Part shown: in pieces, positions 57,570-64,000 of the stretch
How the letters are laid out: every line of letters starts with the position of its first letter
Numbering within the stretch: position 1 is the first letter of the stretch
Source of the DNA: Paratinospora sagittata
Lineage: Eukaryota; Streptophyta; Magnoliopsida; Ranunculales; Menispermaceae
Assembly: GCA_035771175.1 (NCBI GenBank)
Contig: CM069595.1
Span: 1,572,056 to 1,636,055 of the forward strand
Direction of reading: 5' to 3'
DNA length: 64,000 nucleotides
The notes under the pieces: generated by a model
Told to the model about the DNA's origin: nothing
Databases searched by the model: none
The model's input: only the letters and a program-made list of their open reading frames with translations
Program-made: the position numbers and the translations under genes

Positions 57570-57602
<33 letters not shown>

Positions 57603-59074
57603 TTTCATTTCAACGCCCTTGGATTTATTTTACCCTTTTTTTTCCCGCGCAGATGATGATTGCATATGCTTCCTTACTTTCCAATTTCATCATCGAGCGA
57701 GTTGGCGAGAGGATTGGTTTAACTTGTTTTCTTTCGCTTCTTATTCTTTCCCTTCTCAGCGTTGCTTATGAAAGGTTAATGTCTTGTTCCTTTTTCTATT
57801 TTGCTTTAACTCCCTCTTCTTGTCCCATTATTCCTTTATGTAAATTCCTTGTGCTTATATTGTTTTCTGGTTGAATTTTTCTGTGTTAGCTGATTGCAGG
57901 ACTTCTGATGATCTTAGATTGTGCATGATCTTTCAGTTATTCCCTTCCGTAGCAATTCCAGCTCTGGCATTACTTTTCCCACCCAAGTATACCCATTCAA
58001 GATTTTGGATGTGGGCATCAGGTCTGTTACTTTGAAAACCAAATATTCAATACTTCTCATCGCGGGGATGATAACTACTATCAGTTTCATGTTAAATGAT
58101 GTAAAATTGACAGATTTTTTTTTTTTTTGAAGATTGTGTAAATCTTATTCATGTCCAAATGGAAGAAGTTGGCAAAGAATTTCATCTTATTTTTCTTTGA
58201 TCAAGCCATGATTCTCTAACACTGTCTTTCTATGATTGTGAAATAACATGGATCATGGAGTTCAGAGCTTGAGGATTTTAGGGTCAATAATTAGTGGGAC
58301 ATAAATGCAAATTGTTAGCATTTACCTTTGTCAATGAATTTCACAATTCATGCTCTTGGAACAAAATGTATCATCCATCTAAATGGAAATCATGGGCCCT
58401 TTATATTTCATCTGGTGCATATTTGGGGTACATTTGATCTTGTTTTCATATTTTGGCTACATCTTGTGAAGTGTGGATTGTATTGAAATATGGAGAGAAT
58501 GTTCACAATTTGACAACTTATTTCTAGTTTTAATCTTTGTTCCCCTACTAGGTTTCTTTAGGTTTGAAATTGCGATATTTATCCCTCATGTCCCACTTTC
58601 TCAATTTGTTTGTGTTTGGATTCTGCTTGTACTGACAAATTATTGCTGTTTCCATGTACATGATACCTTGCAGCAAGAGAGAATTCCACCTACTTAGGTG
58701 ATATTTTCTATATTATTAGCTAGCTTAACATTTTGTTAATGGTTGGAGATCAATAGTTTTGTACTCTGTCTAACAATGTCCCATGGAATTTTTTGGTCAG
58801 CGATAATACATTTTGGACTTGTTGAGATCTGTCATGTTGTAAATGCAGTTGGAAGTTCTTACTACTGAAAATGCTATTGCCTTTCGATATCTGAATATGA
58901 TTTGGCACAGGAATATATCTTCTTGCAAAATTTGAAGGTGCTGCTGACCGGAAAATTTATCGCATGAGTCATTACATAATGAGTGGCCACTCATTGGAGC
59001 ATTTGTGCTTAGTGATGGTTCCTATTGTGCTTACTATGATGCTTATGTGCAGAAGTACTACAACTCCAAGGTAA
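56881..59074 (+). CDS. Alkaline phytoceramidase-like protein (CREST family), 3' end uncertain
   Basis: Exons 56881-57052, 57210-57309, 57412-57532, 57653-57774, 57900-58021 and 58911-59070 join in phase with GT-AG borders. They resemble the Arabidopsis At5g11870 protein annotated as alkaline phytoceramidase, a multi-pass protein expected to cleave ceramide-type lipids in endomembranes. Family motifs present: HHAFADMRNFLG, NVFSNFPFL, FGSAYYHLKPDDNRLIWDQLP (His and Asp), PPKYTHSRFWMWASG, and the metal-ligand-like HYIMSGHSLEHL. Start chosen: first ATG after an in-frame TAA at 56,830. A cluster of further ATGs (56,890-56,905) could serve instead. Homologues extend some 30-40 residues past the last clear exon. 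Reading on past 59,070 meets TAA at 59,072, and no good last exon was found. The upstream GAAGAGGAAGAAG tract (56,854-56,875) is probably 5' UTR. Confidence 0.86.
57060..57112 (+). repeat. (CCCTCT)n tract in ceramidase intron 1
   Basis: The pyrimidine-only stretch CTCTCTTTCTC...CCCTCTCCCTCT begins a few bases after the first donor. It is a simple repeat that may vary in length. Confidence 0.9.
57571..57602 (+). repeat. Uninterrupted run of 32 C
   Basis: Thirty-two consecutive C lie in intron 3 of the ceramidase-like gene, 39 bases after the donor and 50 bases before the acceptor. The length is at risk of assembly or sequencing error. Confidence 0.9.
58022..58910 (+). other. Ceramidase intron 5
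   Basis: An 889-bp intron with a T-run (58,117-58,128). A short LINE-tail-like sequence may follow, but I see no duplication to prove it. Confidence 0.5.
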
Positions 59075-59590
59075 TCGTATAACTCAAAAGCATAATGGTC
59101 ATGGTTTATTTTGTGAATCTCCTACTTGATTATGTTTTTTTTGTCATGCTTCAGACTAATAATGAATGTCTCAATCTTTGATATCATGTATCAAGTTGGG
59201 TGCTTAGCTAGATAATTTTTTTTGTTAGGTAAAACCAATACAAGTATGAATACTTCTCCTGTTTCAATTAGTAGCTATTAGTTAGGAATCAAATGACATA
59301 CTTCTTTTTGTCAATTTGAAAACTTTCTTTTAGCAGCATCACAAATTCCAGAACTCAGTAAAAGAAATTGGTCAAGTAGAAGCATTTGCTCTTATGACAA
59401 TGCATCTAGTGTACAGTGCTTATTCTTCTAGAAGTTGCTCCTAGGTAGAACCATAGCAACTTCAAAAATATTTATGACAGACAAAATCTCAAATAGTATT
59501 ATATCCTTAGTCTTGAAATTCATTGTGCATCAGACTCAAAATTTAGTTTCCAATATGAAGACCTTTTTGGTTAGATAATGGATTTCTTTT

Positions 59591-59760
59591 TTTTTTTTTT
59601 CTTTTTTTATGAGAGGAAACAATATGTGTATTATATTAATATAATGGTAATCAAAATATCAGTGCAAGGTGTATGCACCTGGGGTACTTTACAACATCAC
59701 CGTACTCAAATAACTCATATACAAGACCTGCCATCCCATGACCAACACCAAGTAGCTCTC
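59591..59760 (-). mobile_element. Probable LINE 3'-tail fragment
   Basis: The T-rich run is followed by ATGAGAGGAAACAATATG and TATTAATATAATGGTAATC. On the minus strand this reads as the AT-rich 3' end and A-tail of the LINE type found elsewhere in the window. No target-site duplication was seen. Confidence 0.55.
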
Positions 59761-61694
59761 CTCAATACAAAAATAATAGATAGAGTACAGAAATAATAGA
59801 TAGCATGAGATAATTTTAGTGCTCCTGATAATGGGAGTAGTTGAAAGCATTTTTAGTACCCAATATAAAATCATAGGATTATTTTGGGTGGTATATTCAA
59901 TTTGGAGGAAAAGAAACAGTTTCATTTAGTTTCTCAAAAATATCCATAGTAAAACAGTGTATCTAGTGCAAAATTCCTGCTATTGCAAATCCTTCTATCT
60001 AGTCTTACCTCTATATTGAAGAGACTATTTTCATATTCAAACCCATGACCTTTAGGTTACCATTTAGCAGCATCAATCACTGTGCCTAGGTCCTCACTTC
60101 ATAAAATTGTCCATTTACTCTGGTGATTCTCATTTCTTGGCTTGTCTAGATAAGAAGAATTTATCTCCTGTTGTTTATCCTCTAATGTTTCATATCCAAT
60201 TTAATGGAATTATCATGTCACTTTTGGATGATGATGCAAGAACATTCAGGTTTAAGGTTCAGTTCCGAGGGTGTTAATCGAAATAAATAAGTGGGAGGAG
60301 GTTCGATGTGTCGAAGGGAAGTGATCACCCAACCTCTGGAGTGGGCTAAGATGATCACAGACTTCTATAATAAGATGCTTTCTGTTATTATTCTGGTATA
60401 TAGAAGGCTGTAGAATATAATTGGGATGCACCGAAGGCCATGGGACAAAGTTATTAGTTGTTATGCTGGATTGGATTGTATGCCTAGAGATTTTCAGGGA
60501 CATGGAAAAAGAATTGGGGCATAGGTTCTCAATTGCTACTAATCATCATTGTCACAGGTTGCATTACAATGTTTGGTCCCCAGAAAAGAATGTGTTTTGG
60601 ATGCAAATTATGGATAAACCAACAGTAAAGATTCTGCATATCCAGACACCAATGTTAACTGAAACATTGCATACGAATCAATACGAGAAGACTTAAGTTT
60701 AATCTGGTGGGTACATAAGCTCTAAATGGTTGAAAGCTATTGAGAGTTGAAAGTGATATCAAATCCAACTGGGGAAACTTGTCTGTCTTAAGGATTGAAG
60801 TCCATAACCTCTCCCTTTCAGTGGATATAGGTTTATCATCTGAACTGAACTTGGTGTGTGTCTGTGAGCCTCGCAGTTGTATCTTTGACTGTGTTATGTA
60901 TTTATAATTTTTTTATTAATTTCTCTGTTGCATTGATGTCGTTCTTTGTTGTGAAAAAAGAAAGAGCAAAAGAAGAAAAAAGCTACGTTCCAGAGATCGT
61001 CCCAATCTTACCCTGTTTAGGATTCATCTCAGGCTAGGTGAACTTAAAGAACGTCCATGAGAACTTGTCTGATGTAGCTGCTGACATAGCTGGTCCATGG
61101 AAAAGGAAGAGAAGCGTGAAAGATGTGAGACAGATGTTGAAATAGACATGGATGGAGATTCTGGGAAAAATATTTTCGTCTATGCATCGTTCCTGCCATC
61201 CTTAAAAAATGGCCAAAATAGAGAGGCTGATTCGTATCATAGTTGGCTCACTCAAACCCTCGAGACTTACTAGCTGCCCAACACCACTGTTGAGTTCCTA
61301 CTCATTTTTTGTTTATTTATTTATTTATTCTTTTTTTCTTTTTCTTTTTCTCGTCATCCTTTCCATGTAGAAATTGCCATCAAACGCAAAAGGGGGATGC
61401 TACTCCTTGCAGCTGTATTTACTTAAATTTTTAAGTTATGAAGATACTTAGCAATTAGTATTTCCTGATGAAGGGAATCCAAGGTGCTGTTGGGTTGACT
61501 TATTTCGTCAGTTAGTTTATGTTAGACCATCATGTTGATAAGATGACATGTGATTCACACTGACTATTTTGTTTGTTTGTTTTTTGTTTTTTTTCGTTAT
61601 ATATATAATGTCAATATTTATCCTTTTTTATCTTTTCCAATATCAAATTAATTTGCCATCCTTTTTTATCCATGTACAACTCTCAATAAGGTAA
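59761..61694. other. Downstream region of the ceramidase-like gene
   Basis: Mostly unclassified. One stretch, 60,497-60,696, has an ATTTTCAG acceptor and stays open in the phase left by the exon ending at 59,070, finishing with NQYEKT and TAA. It shows no likeness to the known C-terminus of the family and is only a weak candidate for the last exon. Confidence 0.4.
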
Positions 61695-61709
61695 AGTAGG
61701 AGTGTAAAT

Positions 61710-63482
61710 GTGATGATACCTTGTTTATGTTGCAAGGTGAGGAAGAAAATGTGAACAACGCTTTGAAGGTTCTACATTGTTTCAGCGAGTTTTCGAGGCT
61801 GAAGGTGAACATGAAGAAATGCCAAATGGTTGGGGCTAATATGGATCCCGAAGTGATTCTAAGACTTGCTAATTCAGTTGGGTGTTCGGTGGGAGTTTGG
61901 CCTATGAAATATTTGGGGTTATTATTGGGGGGGAAATCCTAAATCCAAAGAATTCTGGGATCCTGTGGTCTCCACCATTTCACGTAGATTGGAGGGATGG
62001 AAACGTGATTTCTTGTCTAAAGGTGGTAGGCTAGCTTTGATTAGGGTGGTGCTAGAAGCTATCCCAACGTACTTCCTGTCAATCTTTAAAATTCCGTGTG
62101 GAATGGCTCGAAGAATTGAGAAGAAGATAAAGAATTTTTTATGGAGGGGTAAGGGGGGGAGTGGTTTAAACAGTCTGATCAAATGGGTGAAGGTCCAGAA
62201 AAGGGGGGGACTCGGCATTGGGAATGTCATTTCGAAGAATGTGGCTCTATGCGGAAAATGGCTATGGAGAATGTTGAATGAACAAAATTCTTTATGGGTG
62301 AGGGTAATTGTCAATCGGTATGGGAGATCATCAGCTTTATACCAAGATGATAGGGAAAGTTGTAGGGGAAGATTCTCTTTGAGAGGGTCGTGGAAGTTCA
62401 TTGGGTTTTTGGCCGCGGTGGTTGCTGAGCATGTTCGACCTATGCTTGGAGACGGGGAAACCTTTTGCTTCTGGGAAGATAAATGGGTTGGTGGGTGCTC
62501 TTTGGCATCATCCTTTCCAAGATTGTATAGGCTTTCTATAATCCACAACCAGCCAGTATCAAAATTTATTAGCACCAAGCACACATTTTCATCCAATCCT
62601 ATCTCATGGAACTTCCACTTCTCGAGAGCCTTAATAGATAGGGAACATGGGGAAATAGTCAACCTTTTAGCCACCCTACAACATTGTCAACTATCAAATA
62701 ACCCAGACAAATTCAAATGGATTCTAAAACCTAATGGGGAATATTCATGTAAATCACTAGTTGAAGCCCTACAAACCTCAGCCAATCAAACCACACCACA
62801 CTTTCCATTAGCGGCAAATATTTGGAAAACTCATATTCCATCTAAAGTTAAAGTGTTTGATTGGCTACTGGCCCATAGAAAAATTAACACCATGGATTTA
62901 CTTCAAAGGTGCCTTCCTAATATGTATTTGTCTCCACAGTGTTGTGTTTTATGCATTCAGACAGAGGAGAACCCAAATCATCTTTTTCTGCAATGCCCTG
63001 TGGCAGTTGATTTGTGGAAGTATTGGCATAGCTTTTCGAGGGGAAGGTTCTCCATACCGTCTTGTCTCATGGAGTGCATGTCTATGTCCCATACTTCCAT
63101 AACTTCTAGTATAGCAAAAGAGGTGGCCTTAATAGCTTCTTTTTCAACACTATGGCATATTTGGTTTGGAAGAAACAATAGAATTTTCAATGAGAGATAT
63201 AAGGAGATAGGTAAAACTTGGGAGGACATTAGGTTCGTGGCTAGTTTTTGGGTGCACGGGTTCAATCTTATTAAAGGTCCTATGCTATCAGATTGGGTTT
63301 TGGATTGTGGTAGTTGTTTGTTTTAGCTATAATTATAGTGCTTATGGTTAGAATTGGGTATCTTGTTGTCCGGTTTACTTAATGTTTGGATTCACTTCTG
63401 GTGCCTCCTGGGATGTACTTTTAATTTACTTTTACTTGATATAATGATAAAATTTGTTTTTGCTCAAAAAAAAATAAAAAAG
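61710..63482 (+). mobile_element. 5'-truncated LINE with A-tail and target-site duplication
   Basis: The element begins at the RT YADD box (GATGATACC, read DDT) and runs to an A-rich tail at 63,465-63,482. Direct repeats AGTAGGAGTGTAAAT (61,695-61,709) and AGTAGGGAGTATAAAT (63,483-63,498) flank it, differing by one base and one gap. It belongs to the same LINE group as the fragments at 3.8-6.6 kb and 16.4-20.3 kb but has far fewer breaks. Confidence 0.88.
61720..63326 (+). pseudogene. LINE ORF2 C-terminal half (RT thumb, linker, zf-RVT)
   Basis: The frame 61,720-61,942 reads FSEFSRLKVNMKKCQMVGAN and VWPMKYLGLLLGG. A one-base shift in a G-run (about 61,928-61,934) separates it from 61,965-63,326, an open frame of 453 codons. 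The long frame contains [39 protein letters not shown], the zf-RVT phrase IWKTHIPSKVKVFDWLLAHR, CCVLCIQTEENPNHLFLQCP (Cys-Cys-His-Cys-like) and the terminal STLWHIWFGRNNRIF. Endonuclease and the RT core are absent through 5' truncation, so it is not active. Confidence 0.9.
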
Positions 63483-63498
63483 AGTAGGGAGTATAAAT

Positions 63499-64000
63499 CA
63501 ATACGATTACATTTATGTTTTATGTTTGATTGGGAATGCGTAACTAAAGGTTTCTTTCTTTTCGTTACAAAAAATAAAAATAAAAGAGACATTCATCCAT
63601 GAGGACAACAATTTGTGGTAATAAATACTAGACCACAAAATTTTGAGTACTTGCAAACATAAAAGTAATGTTATAGGTTATTGTAGTTTCATTTAGAAGA
63701 GTTTTTTCAAAGTAAAAATATTTTTAGTAGTGTTTGGCAACACCTGTGTCTAATTAAATTACAGTAAAAAAAAATGGTTTTCTATTTTCAAAGAAGCTGA
63801 GAAAGAAGGCAGTAGCAGTATCAGCAATGGCTACAGTTTTGGTGATGTTTTGGACGCTGACTCTTGTTGGAAGCTGGTGGCGAAGAGGTACTTGGAATGG
63901 GATTGACGGTGGCAACATATAATTGACATATTTTCTTTTCATTTGATAAAATTTTAGAAACAATATAAGTATATACATTGGGTGCCAGCTCTGGTAACCA
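63499..64000. other. Right edge of the window, possible MITE
   Basis: Non-coding. AGTGTTTGGCAACACC at 63,729 and nearby AAGAAGCTGAGAAAGAAGGC words are reminiscent of hAT-MITE ends, but the partner end is not in view. Confidence 0.35.

Noticed and set aside
60421..60696. Independent 91-codon gene
   Set aside because: No domain or ATG context; kept only as a weak candidate last exon of the ceramidase-like gene because its acceptor and phase happen to fit.
61922..62674. 250-codon minus-strand ORF
   Set aside because: It is antisense to the LINE reverse transcriptase frame and shows no family features; it is a shadow of the long + frame.

Overview
The window is nuclear DNA from a flowering plant, most likely a eudicot. 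It holds AT-rich intergenic DNA, GT-AG introns and dense nested retrotransposons. The LTR elements carry the plant-type initiator-Met-tRNA primer site (TGGTATCAGAGC). The three host genes match land-plant families. The species cannot be named from the sequence.

Three host genes are visible, all on the + strand. (1) The 3' two-thirds of a GPI ethanolamine phosphate transferase 3 gene (PIGO) runs from 332 to 42,259. Twelve exons join in correct phase and encode about 768 residues. Its fifth and sixth visible introns are about 24.0 kb and 12.5 kb and hold most of the repeats. (2) A complete NRT1/PTR-family (NPF) transporter gene lies at 46,608-49,301. It has five exons and encodes 604 aa, and its first coding exon is only the start codon. 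(3) An alkaline-phytoceramidase-like (CREST family) gene starts at 56,881. Six exons are clear up to 59,070 and the last exon is uncertain.

PIGO intron 5 (2,452-26,484) contains, in order: a near-perfect hairpin repeat, two LINE fragments on the minus strand, a decayed Ty3/gypsy element (6.57-10.6 kb), a second Ty3/gypsy element (10.6-14.7 kb), an inverted copy of that second element's LTR and leader (14.8-16.4 kb), a decayed LINE (16.4-20.3 kb), a LINE ORF1 fragment on the minus strand, an AT-rich MITE-like element, a long LTR fragment, a 195-bp tandem duplication, and an Au-type SINE with target-site duplications. PIGO intron 6 (26,633-39,101) holds a retroelement remnant, a 6.9-kb satellite array and a decayed hAT transposase that the array abuts. 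The array is built from about 50-bp monomers in a roughly 246-bp five-part higher-order unit.

The NPF-to-ceramidase interval (49.3-56.9 kb) is also nested repeats. A copia-like LTR element with two recognisable LTRs contains two hAT-type MITEs. It is followed by a 452-bp tandem duplication carrying a plastid trnV-GAC fragment, another hAT MITE, a three-copy minisatellite and a solo LTR sitting in an (AT)n microsatellite. A young-looking, 5'-truncated LINE with target-site duplications lies at 61.7-63.5 kb, downstream of the last clear ceramidase exon.

The three host genes do not form a pathway. PIGO acts in GPI-anchor synthesis in the ER, the NPF protein is a membrane solute transporter, and the ceramidase-like protein is an endomembrane sphingolipid-type hydrolase. 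All coordinates and alignments were made by eye, so element boundaries are approximate unless a target-site duplication or splice site fixes them.
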